A stretch of 64,000 nucleotides of DNA from Fluviicola sp. (GTDB taxonomy: Bacteria; Bacteroidota; Bacteroidia; Flavobacteriales_D; Crocinitomicaceae). A program made the translations under genes and the position numbers. Positions 48,202-57,547 of this stretch are shown here, one piece after another; position 1 is the stretch's first letter; every line of letters begins with the position of its first letter. The notes below the pieces were generated by a model. It was not told where the DNA came from and made no database searches. It was given only the letters and a program-made list of their open reading frames with translations. The stretch is from NCBI RefSeq assembly GCF_039596395.1, contig NZ_JBCNJT010000002.1, positions 558,001 through 622,000 of the forward strand. The letters run 5' to 3'.

Positions 48202-49083
48202 TCAGCCTTTTTGCTGGCTGTTGAGCAGCAGGTTTAAATCCTTATCAATCAAATCGACGATGGGTTTATGGGGCAAAGCATCAAAAAAAGGACGAATCAA
48301 AAGCAGGTTTTGAATCATTTTTGAAGGACTGGAATGATCAATGGGTCGTTTTAGCTTTTTGTAAATATCGGAATTGGCGATATCATTTACCGGAAGCCCT
48401 AACAATTGATGTAAAAGCATGGCACAATCCGATATATTCGCTCCTGCCCGTGGGCGAACCCCGGAAGCAGTAAGCAAGTAATGAAATACGAGTGTCTGTT
48501 GTGAACGGGTAAATCCAAATTTTGGCTTAGGCACGGAAGATTTTAAACGGATGGTTTGTTCCTTTTCATCCAGTTCTGCTTTGAATAGTACCAACGCCTG
48601 GTGATAGGCCAATAGTTCGAACAGATCCTCAGCTGACATATTCAACACCTTTTGTTCATCCGAAACAATTTCAGTAAGGGTATGATTGGAACTCAGTAAA
48701 TCCCTGTAATATGCCGGAAGTGCATCGTAAACGCGAGGACTTCCCGATGTCAATGCCAGTAACGCTGCTTCAAGATCCTGATTGCTTTGTTCCTTAAGCG
48801 CTTCGAATTGCTCGTTAAACTGCTCAAATGTCCAGGTGCCGAATAATTGCAAATGATAATCGTGTAATCTCTTTAAGGATTGAAATAAGTGAGACAAACC
48901 CGGGATTTGCGCCATTTGACGTTCAATAGAATCACGCGTAAATTGGAGTGGATTTTCAACTCTCTTGATCCCATTCTGTAGTTCCGAATAGGTGGACTGG
49001 AATTGTTGCAGATAATGGGACGTTCTTTGCTCAATTTGGTCGGAAGGAGGATGATTTTCCATGGAAGTTTGATTATACTTCAA
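48202..49083 (-). CDS. Hypothetical element protein, possibly RteC-like
   Basis: A 293-residue helical protein (or 286 from the Met at 49062). The first 190 residues are long amphipathic helices rich in Gln and Leu. The last 90 (FGFTRSQQTLVFHYLLTASG, SDIYKKLKRPIDHSS, MIQNLLLIRPFFDAL) resemble the C-terminal module of RteC and other regulators of Bacteroidota conjugative elements, by eye only. It has no signal peptide. It is separated from the 257-residue gene by 118 bases and transcribed in the same direction. It is probably a regulator or structural protein of the island core. Confidence 0.65.
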   Translation of the reverse strand: MKYNQTSMENHPPSDQIEQRTSHYLQQFQSTYSELQNGIKRVENPLQFTRDSIERQMAQIPGLSHLFQSLKRLHDYHLQLFGTWTFEQFNEQFEALKEQSNQDLEAALLALTSGSPRVYDALPAYYRDLLSSNHTLTEIVSDEQKVLNMSAEDLFELLAYHQALVLFKAELDEKEQTIRLKSSVPKPKFGFTRSQQTLVFHYLLTASGVRPRAGANISDCAMLLHQLLGLPVNDIANSDIYKKLKRPIDHSSPSKMIQNLLLIRPFFDALPHKPIVDLIDKDLNLLLNSQQKG

Positions 49084-49509
49084 GTAACGAAATAATCGCT
49101 TATAAATTACAGGGGTTACGATTAAAAACTACTTGAAAATCCATTTGCGGGGATTTTCCTTTATTTTCTAAAAACACCATTGAATGGTTGCGTAATTATC
49201 TGTATTTATTTGTTTTTATTGCTCAAAGCAATATCACAAAAATTGCCATTCAATAATGTGTTTAAGATTTAGAATCGCATCCCGGATATAAGTTTATTTT
49301 TGCAATAAGGGTTAAAATTTAATTCTAGTAACTATTTACTGAAAAATAACGGTCTTTGATTATCTTGTTTGAATAGGTAACTTATAGATTGGTCGGTTTT
49401 TGTGGATGAACAGCATTTAAAAAATGCTTAGCTTGACAGCAAGATATTCAGAATAAATTTTGTTTCGATTTAGTGCGATAAAAAATAATTTTAGAAAGGA
49501 TATAGAAAT
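49084..49509. other. Divergent intergenic region before the defence operon
   Basis: 426 AT-rich bases between the element core and hsdM. A TATTTTTG (49295-49302) matches the -7 consensus on the plus strand, leaving a leader of about 200 bases. An AGAAAGGA ribosome binding site precedes hsdM. I see no ORF of note. Confidence 0.5.
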
Positions 49510-51114
49510 ATGTTATCAAACGATTTAAAGTCAAAAATAAATAAGCTTTGGGATAAATTTTGGAGTAGAGGAATTACCAATCCAATTACGGCAATTGAAC
49601 AGATTTCATATTTACTCTTTTTGCGTCGAATAGATGATGCGGATAAAGAAGCCCAAAAAGGAAACAAGGGATATAAGACCATTTTTATCAGAGAAAAGAT
49701 TGATATTAATGGTAAACCTTTGAATGGTAAGAATGGTAAAATTCTTACAGAAAGTGCAAACGAATGTCGTTGGTCAAGTTTTTCTGTTTTAGAAAATGCG
49801 GATGAAATATTAGAGGTAGTAAGTAAAAAAGCATTTCCTTTTATAAAAGGTTTAAATGATCCCAGTCAGCCTTACTCTAGACATATGCAAAATGCTGTTT
49901 TCGGAATCAACAGTGCAACATTGCTGAAGGAGGCTATCGATGATATAAATAGCATTTTTGAAGATATTAAAAAGCAACAAGGGGAAGGACAACAATTTCA
50001 AGATACTCAGGGAGATGTTTATGAATATCTAATTAATGAGATTGGTACTTCAGGTAAAAATGGTCAGTTTAGAACTCCAAGACATATCATTCAATTCATG
50101 TGTGAACTGATAGATCCAGGTTTGAATGATAAGATTTGTGATCCTGCTTGTGGTACAGGTGGATTTTTACTAGGAGCCTATCAACACATACTTACGAAAA
50201 ATACAAAAGCATCAAATATTGTAGAGGACGAAAACGGATTAAATCGTTTTAAAAGAAATGGTGGAGAGGAAATAACTGATCAAAAAATCTGGAATAAGTT
50301 GGATAGTAATACCTTTTTTGGTTTCGACATCGACCAAAACATGGTACGTATTGGCTTAATGAATTTGATGCTTCACGGAATAAAAATTCCGCAAATTGAA
50401 AATCTGGATTCTTTATCTAAGCTATATGATGCACAACATAAGGATGGGGAATATTCAATCATTCTTGCCAATCCACCATTTACGGGAAGAATTAACAAAG
50501 AAGGCGTCAGTGATAAACTCAAAAATTATGGAACTCAAAGTGAATTACTATTCTTAATTCGTATTTCCAAAATGCTTCGGAAAGGAGGCAAAGCTGCAGT
50601 AATTATTCCTGAAGGAGTTTTATTTAGTGCGAACAAAAATCAAAAAGCCACAAGAGAAGTCTTGCTAAAGGATAATGCTATAGAAGCAGTAATTTCTTTA
50701 CCAAGTGGAGTATTCAAACCTTATGCAGGCGTTAAAACTTCTATTTTGGTCTTCTCTAAAATGAAAGAAAACAGCAATGTCTTTAATACTAAAAGAGTCT
50801 GGTTCTATGAGTTGAAAAATGACGGCTACAGCTTAGATGACAATAGAAGAAAGTTATCTGACAACCCCCTTCCAATTGCCAGAGACGCATTTAATCAAAA
50901 ACAAATAAACACTCCAATTGAAAGGCTTACTCATTTTTATGTCCCTATTGATGAGATTGAAGCTAATGAATTTGACTTAAGCTATAATCGTTATAAACAA
51001 TTTGAATACAAAGAACAGAATTATGATCCACCAAAGGAAATATTGGAAGCTATTCTTCAATTAGAGGATATTATTCGAAAGGAAATGGAAGAACTACAAA
51101 ACATGATTAGATAA
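49510..51114 (+). CDS. hsdM: Type I DNA methyltransferase subunit HsdM
   Basis: A 534-residue N6-adenine methyltransferase. An N-terminal HsdM_N domain is present (ITNPITAIEQISYLLFLRRI, about residues 19-40). The AdoMet-binding motif I is at about residue 211 (CDPACGTGGFLLGAY), with GTSGKNGQFRTPRHIIQFM just before it. The catalytic motif IV NPPF is near residue 320, followed by a helical C-terminus. It would methylate adenines at a site chosen by the HsdS next to it. It starts the five-gene defence block. The gene is much more AT-rich than the host genes to the left, consistent with horizontal transfer. Confidence 0.96.
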   Translation: MLSNDLKSKINKLWDKFWSRGITNPITAIEQISYLLFLRRIDDADKEAQKGNKGYKTIFIREKIDINGKPLNGKNGKILTESANECRWSSFSVLENADEILEVVSKKAFPFIKGLNDPSQPYSRHMQNAVFGINSATLLKEAIDDINSIFEDIKKQQGEGQQFQDTQGDVYEYLINEIGTSGKNGQFRTPRHIIQFMCELIDPGLNDKICDPACGTGGFLLGAYQHILTKNTKASNIVEDENGLNRFKRNGGEEITDQKIWNKLDSNTFFGFDIDQNMVRIGLMNLMLHGIKIPQIENLDSLSKLYDAQHKDGEYSIILANPPFTGRINKEGVSDKLKNYGTQSELLFLIRISKMLRKGGKAAVIIPEGVLFSANKNQKATREVLLKDNAIEAVISLPSGVFKPYAGVKTSILVFSKMKENSNVFNTKRVWFYELKNDGYSLDDNRRKLSDNPLPIARDAFNQKQINTPIERLTHFYVPIDEIEANEFDLSYNRYKQFEYKEQNYDPPKEILEAILQLEDIIRKEMEELQNMIR

Positions 51115-52553
51115 TGGAAGTTCTACTTAAAGATATCTGCGAAATGAAAAGTGGTGGCACTCCAAAAAAGAGTAGCCCTATTTTTTATGGAGGAAATATA
51201 CCATGGGTGACTATTTCTGATTTTAAAAATTCTGTTAATGACGTTATTTATGAAACAGACCAAAATTTAACAGAAGAAGGATTAAAGGAAATCAATAACA
51301 GAATTTTTCCTAAAGGAACTTTGTTATTGGCGATGTATGGATCTGTTGGGAAAACAGCCATCCTCGGAGTAGATGCATCTACAAATCAAGCAATATTAGG
51401 TATCCAACCCAAAAATTATGAAGTATTAAATATTAACTATTTGAAATTTTGGCTAGATCATAATCAAGAATACCTTTCTTTTCAAAGTAAAGGAGCAACA
51501 CTAAAAAATATCTCACTTTCCATAGTAGAAAAAATGAAAATTGATCTGCCAGAAATTGAGACACAGAATAGGATAGTTGCGTTATTGGATAAAGCAAAAA
51601 GTTTGTTAGAAAAGAGAGATAAAATACTAATGTTGTATAATGAGTTTCTCAAATCTATATTTCTTGAAATGTTTGGCGAAAAAAACCCAAATTTCAATTA
51701 CTGGCAAGAGGTGTCAATAGTGGAATTAGGAAAGAATAAAAAGAGTTTTAGAACTGGACCTTTTGGAAGTAGATTAAAGCATGAAAGATTTAAAGAAGAA
51801 GGAGAAATAGCTGTTTTGGGAATTGATAATGCTGTTGAAAATACTTTTAAGTGGAAGAAAAAAAGATTTATTTCAATAGAGGATTTTAATGAATTCAAGA
51901 ATTTCCAAGTTTTCCCGAGGGATGTTATAATTACGATTATGGGAACAGTTGGTAAATCAGCAGTTATTCCTGAAAATATAGGGACTACTATAAATACTAA
52001 ACATTTGGCTGCCATTACATTAAATGAAAATAGATGTAATCCATACTATTTAGCATTTTCAATTCATTCTAATCCTTACATTACAGGACAATTAAGAATT
52101 AGAGAAAGAGGGGCTGTAATGAATGGTCTTAACTTAACTCTAATAAAAGAATTAAAAATAAAAGAGGCACCAATTGAACTTCAAAATAGATTTGAGCTAA
52201 TCTATAAACAAAGTATTAAGGCAATCAATAACATCATTAATTCTAAACACGAACTTCAGAAATTATTTGACGTGTTATCATATTTACTTTTCAAAGGTGA
52301 ATTAGATTTTAATACAGCTGTAGATTTGGAAATGTTGTTAGAAAATGATTATTCATTCTTTAAACAAAATAGTAATCAAGAGACTATAAATTTATTATTG
52401 GAAAGATTGGATAAAGATGAGCTAAACAACAACCGGTTTTACGATCAAAGACTTTATGATAAAGCAAAAGAATTCGTATTTGAGCTTCTAAAAGAGAATA
52501 GAATTAAACAAGTATTTGATGATAATTCGAAACGTGTAAAACTGACTATTTAA
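51114..52553 (+). CDS. hsdS: Type I specificity subunit HsdS with C-terminal extension
   Basis: A 479-residue protein with two target recognition domains. The first begins KDICEMKSGGTPKKSSPIFY and ends with the coiled dimer arm (RIVALLDKAKSLLEKRDKIL). The second begins VELGKNKKSF and ends in a matching arm (RFELIYKQSIKAINNIINSK). The last 90 or so residues (SYLLFKGELDFNTAVDLEML ... YDQRLYDKAKEFVFELLKEN) form an additional helical domain beyond the usual HsdS end. The start overlaps the hsdM stop by one base (TAATG). The two TRDs set a bipartite DNA target. Confidence 0.94.
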   Translation: MEVLLKDICEMKSGGTPKKSSPIFYGGNIPWVTISDFKNSVNDVIYETDQNLTEEGLKEINNRIFPKGTLLLAMYGSVGKTAILGVDASTNQAILGIQPKNYEVLNINYLKFWLDHNQEYLSFQSKGATLKNISLSIVEKMKIDLPEIETQNRIVALLDKAKSLLEKRDKILMLYNEFLKSIFLEMFGEKNPNFNYWQEVSIVELGKNKKSFRTGPFGSRLKHERFKEEGEIAVLGIDNAVENTFKWKKKRFISIEDFNEFKNFQVFPRDVIITIMGTVGKSAVIPENIGTTINTKHLAAITLNENRCNPYYLAFSIHSNPYITGQLRIRERGAVMNGLNLTLIKELKIKEAPIELQNRFELIYKQSIKAINNIINSKHELQKLFDVLSYLLFKGELDFNTAVDLEMLLENDYSFFKQNSNQETINLLLERLDKDELNNNRFYDQRLYDKAKEFVFELLKENRIKQVFDDNSKRVKLTI

Positions 52554-54298
52554 TGAAATTACTCCGATTAAAAATAGAAAACAAAGATGGATTTCGAAGT
52601 CTCCAACAAGGCTTTGAAATAAACTTTCATTCTTTGGCTAATACTGAAGCGATGGAATACTTTCGCCCATTTTGTTTTGCAGGTTTAAACGGAAGCGGTA
52701 AATCTAATGTATTAGAGGCTTTGGCCAATATCTTTTATCATTTAGAGGTTTGTGTGGCACGATATTTACCTCAGAGTATTAAAAATCCTGAGAACTTTAG
52801 AAGAACAGATTGCACACCGGATGCTTTTACTTTAGAATATTTAATCGGTCAACATAATAGAAAATATTATGCCCTTTATTACTTTGATAAAGTGACGATT
52901 ATTAAAGAAGAGGGTAAAGAACCACAAATGTTCATCCAATCATTTCCTTTCGATGAATCAGCTGAAAGAAGAGAGGTTTCACTAGTACCTTCAAAAGGTA
53001 AAGAATCCGCTGCGGAAGGAAAAACATATTTACCTGCTCATATCATTGGATATTCGTCAGGAGAAAATGAAATTTTAAGTTTACCATTTATAAAAAGCCG
53101 TCTAATTCATTTAGACGAGTATTTGCAAGCGGTTAGAGATAATTATAGTGAATACCAGGAAGCAGAGAATAGTTTGATTTATATTGACAATAATATGAGT
53201 CAAGCTGTACTATTAACTTGCTTGCTGTTTGAAGATGATGAAACTTTGGCACCTCTTAGATCTGTAGATAATACAGGTATTTTGGGTTTAAGGAGCTTTA
53301 GGATGAGCATTCACCTGCACGAATTTGAGTTTGAAGACTCTAGAGGTAATACAAAAAAACAACCAATAATAGATTTCCTTGAATATAGAGAATTAAAAGA
53401 TTTAAAAGAATGTGCTACTTCTTGGTTTTTGGATTATAAAACCGATACATTATACTTAGATTTCTACGTAAACGATGCAACAAAAGCAGCTTTTAGAAAT
53501 CATTTTAATAACAATGCATTAAAATGCTTTCACTTATTTCGTCTACTTTATGAGTTAAATAATTATATCATCGACGAAAAAACCAAAGCAGATGTTTACC
53601 AATCTAAAGGTATTTACACGGATGGTAAATTACCGGTTCCGAGTCCATCTCAGGATATATTTCATTTTTTAGATTTTTACATCACTAAAGAATTAAAGAA
53701 AACTGGGGAGCAAAAAGATTTGTTACTGAGAAGTTTTTCTGATGGAGAACATCAATTCATACACACGATTGGAATCTGTTTACTTCTTAAAGATAGACGG
53801 ACTTTATTGTTGTTAGATGAACCAGAAACCCATTTCAATCCGAGCTGGAGGGCTAAATTTGTAAAAGTATTAAATGATAGCATTGAGGCTGGAAACAAAG
53901 GGAATGATTTCAATGTACATTTATTAAAAGATGTGTTATTAACTTCTCATTCTCCTTTCATCATATCTGATTGTTTGCCAGACAATGTAATTTTATTTGA
54001 GAAAGATGAGGAGGGTAAAACTACAGCTAAAAAAGTTTCGGAACTTGATAATGCCTTTAATACATACGGAACATCTGTTGAATTAGTACTAGACAAGCTT
54101 TTTAATTACACTCAATCAATTGGAGATTTATCTTATTCAGAAATTGAAAAAATAAACATTGACGAAATAACTACCTCTGAAGAAATTGCAAATGCGAAGA
54201 CCAAATTGAGAAAATTTGGAGAATCCATAGAAAAAGATATGGTATTATCTCAGCTTAATAAGAAACTTAAAGATAATCCGGATGCTAAGAACTTATAA
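52553..54298 (+). CDS. AAA/SMC-like ATPase of a restriction-associated defence system (PtuA-like)
   Basis: A 581-residue ATPase. Walker A GLNGSGKSN lies at residues 44-52 after FRPFCFA. A signature-like SFSDGEHQFIHTIG is near 394, Walker B LLLLDEPETHF near 416-425, and the switch LLTSHSPFIISDCLPDNVIL near 461-480. There is no long SMC hinge coiled coil, so it is a RecF/OLD-type standalone ATPase, close in form to PtuA of Septu and to the ATPases that accompany restriction systems. It starts one base before the hsdS end and overlaps the next gene by 17 bases, so the four genes are made together. I infer that it senses foreign DNA and controls the HNH nuclease. Confidence 0.9.
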   Translation: MKLLRLKIENKDGFRSLQQGFEINFHSLANTEAMEYFRPFCFAGLNGSGKSNVLEALANIFYHLEVCVARYLPQSIKNPENFRRTDCTPDAFTLEYLIGQHNRKYYALYYFDKVTIIKEEGKEPQMFIQSFPFDESAERREVSLVPSKGKESAAEGKTYLPAHIIGYSSGENEILSLPFIKSRLIHLDEYLQAVRDNYSEYQEAENSLIYIDNNMSQAVLLTCLLFEDDETLAPLRSVDNTGILGLRSFRMSIHLHEFEFEDSRGNTKKQPIIDFLEYRELKDLKECATSWFLDYKTDTLYLDFYVNDATKAAFRNHFNNNALKCFHLFRLLYELNNYIIDEKTKADVYQSKGIYTDGKLPVPSPSQDIFHFLDFYITKELKKTGEQKDLLLRSFSDGEHQFIHTIGICLLLKDRRTLLLLDEPETHFNPSWRAKFVKVLNDSIEAGNKGNDFNVHLLKDVLLTSHSPFIISDCLPDNVILFEKDEEGKTTAKKVSELDNAFNTYGTSVELVLDKLFNYTQSIGDLSYSEIEKINIDEITTSEEIANAKTKLRKFGESIEKDMVLSQLNKKLKDNPDAKNL

Positions 54299-55292
54299 AC
54301 CATTGGACAATCATAACGTTTTCCTTTACCAAACTCATGTCCAACATTTGATTTGTAATGTTTGGTGTAATGCGGTAAATGAAAAAAATTGTCAAGATTT
54401 ACTATCAGAAGATTTCGAGGTTATCTATTTAGCAAGAGATTGGGTAAAGACGGCAGTAGACGAAATTTACGAAATCTGTAAGGGATTATCTGAAGATGAA
54501 AGAGCCGCAATTCGCAAAGCTTTTTTTATTAATAATGATATTGAATCATTGTGTGAAGGTTTATCAAGACCCATTGAGCTGAATACATTAAATTCTATCG
54601 TTGAACAAAAAATGAAGCCATTATTGGTTCGTTTTTATAATGAATTGATCAATACCAAAGAAAAATTAGATTATTACAACAAGCTAATTGAAAATAGCGG
54701 TCACTACAAGTTCTGTCCTTGTTGTGGTTTGACACCCATTGAAAGTGCTGAATCTCATTATCGGGAAGATAATGATCATTATTTACCCAAAGCCGACTAT
54801 CCCTTCGCATCAGTGAACTTCAAAAATTTACCTCCTTTGTGCAGTAAATGTAATAAGAAGTGTAAATCGACTAAGAACCCATTTGAAAATAGAAGAATAT
54901 CATTTTATCCTTTCGTGCCTTTAGAAAATGAGTTTGAAATTAGCATTGAGATAAATGATTTGGGTTCTACAAACTATTTAGAATTAAAAGAACCAGAAGT
55001 TGCAATAGGCTTTAATAATGATGTTGATAAAGTTGATACGTGGAACTGGTTATTTGAAATTAATACAAGATATAACGAAGAAGTTCGACAATTTAGTAAA
55101 ACTGAGTTGAGAATTTTGGCCAATCGATTTAGAAGAAATGAAGAACGGAAGCAAAGTATGTCTTATCAAGAAATATTAAACGATGCAATTGAAGATTATA
55201 CCTTTGATAAGTATGATGACCGAAAATTTTTAAAAGCACCATTTCTAAGAGAAATGTTGAACAAGCCCGAGTGGTTGGCAACTTATATATAA
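54282..55292 (+). CDS. HNH nuclease partner of the ATPase (PtuB-like)
   Basis: A 336-residue protein. A treble-clef HNH core lies near residues 145-200: FCPCCGLTPIES (first Cys pair), the catalytic DNDHYLPKADYPFAS (Asp-His), VNFKNLPPLCSKCNKKCKST (Asn plus second Cys pair). The flanking regions are helical. The pairing of such an HNH protein with the ATPase just upstream is the hallmark of Septu. Here it sits behind a type I methyltransferase, so it is the best candidate for the effector nuclease of the locus. It overlaps the ATPase gene by 17 bases and is followed 61 bases later by the broken NucS-like gene. Confidence 0.88.
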   Translation: MLRTYKPLDNHNVFLYQTHVQHLICNVWCNAVNEKNCQDLLSEDFEVIYLARDWVKTAVDEIYEICKGLSEDERAAIRKAFFINNDIESLCEGLSRPIELNTLNSIVEQKMKPLLVRFYNELINTKEKLDYYNKLIENSGHYKFCPCCGLTPIESAESHYREDNDHYLPKADYPFASVNFKNLPPLCSKCNKKCKSTKNPFENRRISFYPFVPLENEFEISIEINDLGSTNYLELKEPEVAIGFNNDVDKVDTWNWLFEINTRYNEEVRQFSKTELRILANRFRRNEERKQSMSYQEILNDAIEDYTFDKYDDRKFLKAPFLREMLNKPEWLATYI

Positions 55293-55353
55293 AATCGTAA
55301 TTTGTTATCAGCCAAAATATCCACTTATAAATACTCACTGAAAAAAAGTACTC

Positions 55354-56897
55354 ATGAAAATCGAGCACATCATACGAGATTACATGGTCGAGAATCCTGA
55401 TTTCATTGAAGAGGGATTAAAGGTGGTAGAGAAAGAACATTACCTCCCGGATGAAATAGGGACAAGTGGTTTTATAGATATATTGTGTAGTGACATCTAC
55501 AATAACTTCGTCATAGTTGAAATTGGTCCGACTCTGCGGCCAGGCAGACTTTTACAGAAGTCCTTAAATACGCTCAACTCATCAAGAACAGGTACAATGC
55601 CCGCAATAGTGAAATCCGGATTATCATTGTTTCTACCCATTGGGATGAAATCATTCAAGCATTTTCCAGTTTATGTGTTGATTCTCCTTTTTCTATCAAA
55701 GGTTTTCAGATTAATATTAATGAACAAACAAAAATACCCGAACACAAAGAGGAAATAGCACCAATCTCCTCCAAGTTCTTTGCTAGGAAGTTCATGCCAT
55801 CACAAATAATGTATCTGTTTCGTTCAGAAGACAAACGCCAGGAAGCTCATAAAATTTTGGACCAAAAACTGCAACTTGCTAATACTTCAGATTACGTATT
55901 GGTGAATCTGGATGCACCTGACAGAAAAGAAATAATTTTTCCTTATGCTATAAATGCTGCCCTCCAAAGGGTAACCAAGAAAGAGTTATTACAGTCGATT
56001 GCTCTCTTAGACGGAGAGAGTCATTTAGATATGGAAGAAGAAGAGTTCGAAAATGAGTTTGAATACCTAAACTATCTGGAAGAAGTGTTGATAATGTCTC
56101 TTGAAATGACACACTATGTAGATGACATCGAAGCAGGATATGCTGAAAAGTTTGAAAGTGTCATAAGTACTCAAGGCTGGAAAATTTCATCAATCAATCG
56201 TTATGGTATTTTTAAAACGGACCCAAGATACACTGACGAATTGCTCATTAAAGAGTTAAAGGGGCATGATGGCAACAATCCAAATAAATTTGTTGGTTTT
56301 TCAGAATCAACTCAAAAAGAAAGGTTAAAGGAAATTCGATTAGAATGTCAACATTGCTTAGTTCACACTCCCCATTGGGCTGAGTTTATCGACCGTATAT
56401 TTAGTGATTTGGAAAGCAAAAAGGATAAATACAGAGTAATTGTTGATGTCTATAATCCTGACTCCATTATTAAAGCATTCTATTTTACATTAATAAAAGG
56501 AGATTCCAATTACCTTCCATTGTTTCACCTCATTGTAGATTACATAGATGAGAATAAAGTTGAAATCTATAGAGGTGAAATTAAATCCATCGGAATTACG
56601 CCTCGTTTAAAGCTATTTACTTCACCTGACGGTAGTGGTGTGTATAATGAAATAATCAATTCGATGCTAATTCCTGATTGTGAAATTGATGCTTTTAGAA
56701 TGGGACTTCGTTATGTGATATCAAAGACTGAAATCGTTGATGATAAAGAATTACCTGAGCTATTTGTTGAGATCGATGAAAATGCGGTAGTTCCTGATAC
56801 TAGCAAATACTATTCACTGGAAGAGTATTTTATGACTAACAAGAGTTCGATTGCGCTGATGTTAAAAAATTATGGACGATTCGCTTTTCATATGTAG
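55354..56897 (+). pseudogene. Frameshifted NucS-like (PD-(D/E)XK) nuclease gene
   Basis: Two ORFs in different frames (55354-55758 and 55794-56897) are one gene. Frame 1 encodes an intact start (PDFIEEGLKVVEKEHYLPDE, FIDILCSDIYNNFVIVEI), then loses sense after position 55527. The frame of the downstream ORF, read upstream of its ATG, is open from 55521 and continues the domain (SDSAARQTFTEVLKYAQLIK, then EIRIIIVSTHWDEIIQAFSS). The N-terminal 120 residues thus match the NucS/DUF91 endonuclease fold with its Asp and Glu acids. The remaining 370 residues are unrecognised. A loss of 1 base (or 4, since GGTC could have been duplicated) near 55526 would explain it. The full product would be about 514 residues. 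Confidence 0.8.
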
Positions 56898-56922
56898 GTT
56901 TGAATCAATCTATTTAAGATTA

Positions 56923-57129
56923 TTACTTTGTGGAGTGAAGCAGTTCTCTAACATCTACCTTCAAAGTATCTGCAATCAATAACAAAGTTTCCAAAGAAGG
57001 CTGCATATCGTTCGTACACCACCGGGAAACAGTTGTAGTGTTCTTTCCGATCTTATCTGCCAACCATTTATTAGTTCTTCCTTGTTCCACCAGAACTACT
57101 TTTATCCTATTAATTGCTTTTTTGGCCAT
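56923..57129 (-). CDS. XRE-family helix-turn-helix regulator
   Basis: A 68-residue Cro/C1-type HTH protein: INRIKVVLVEQGRTNKWLAD (helices 1-2), IGKNTTTVSRWCTNDMQPSL (recognition helix) and ETLLLIADTLKVDVRELL. It is convergent with the defence genes and ends 26 bases after the broken nuclease gene. Small XRE proteins of this form often control restriction-modification genes in Bacteroidota so that methylation precedes cutting. No operator was identified here, so its target is inferred. Confidence 0.88.
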   Translation of the reverse strand: MAKKAINRIKVVLVEQGRTNKWLADKIGKNTTTVSRWCTNDMQPSLETLLLIADTLKVDVRELLHSTK

Positions 57130-57354
57130 TTTAATTTTTGAATACGTAAAGAAAATATCCTTTTACATCAAAAATATAGCTTCCAAATCAATTGATTTGA
57201 TTATGTAATTCGCCTATAAAAAATCGTATAACAAAAATATATTTGTGTAAAATGAAATGTTAATGTATTTTTACACTAATTAAAAGTTAACTAATATCCT
57301 ATTGGATATAACTTGTTCTATATTTCGATATGAATTAGTACTATGAAATAATAG

Positions 57355-57362
57355 TACCTTTG
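57355..57362 (+). promoter_or_regulatory. -7 element before the structured leader
   Basis: TACCTTTG matches TAnnTTTG exactly. Transcription would start near 57369, about 60 bases before the long hairpin. A -33 TTTG at the ideal distance is absent. Confidence 0.5.
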
Positions 57363-57427
57363 GAGAGATAGAATTCAAAGAAGGTACTTCTAAAATATTA
57401 AGAGTAGCGTTAGCTATTAGGTCTTGC

Positions 57428-57540
57428 CCTCAAAATCGCCAAAATTAAGACACGCAAGAACTGATAGACTAACCACTCCTGGAAACGGGCGTGGTTGTCT
57501 TTGGTTTATTGTGTGTCGGGTGTTTGGCGATACCTTGAGG
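57428..57540 (+). ncRNA. Long structured RNA hairpin with GAAA tetraloop (unknown class)
   Basis: Five stacked helices are read directly. CCTCAA (57428-57433) pairs with TTGAGG (57535-57540), and TCGCCAAA (57436-57443) with TTTGGCGA (57523-57530). GACACGCAA (57449-57457) pairs with TTGTGTGTC (57509-57517, one G-U). AGAC-AACCAC (57466-57476, bulged T) pairs with GTGGTTGTCT (57491-57500). CCTG (57478-57481) pairs with CGGG (57486-57489) around loop GAAA. About 37 pairs fold one 113-base element. It could be a riboregulator, leader or ncRNA on either strand; the class is not one I can name. Confidence 0.6.
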
Positions 57541-57547
57541 ACAGTAA

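Noticed and set aside
55515..55535. Programmed ribosomal frameshift in the NucS-like gene
   Set aside because: There is no slippery heptamer or downstream stimulatory hairpin; deletion or sequencing error is simpler.
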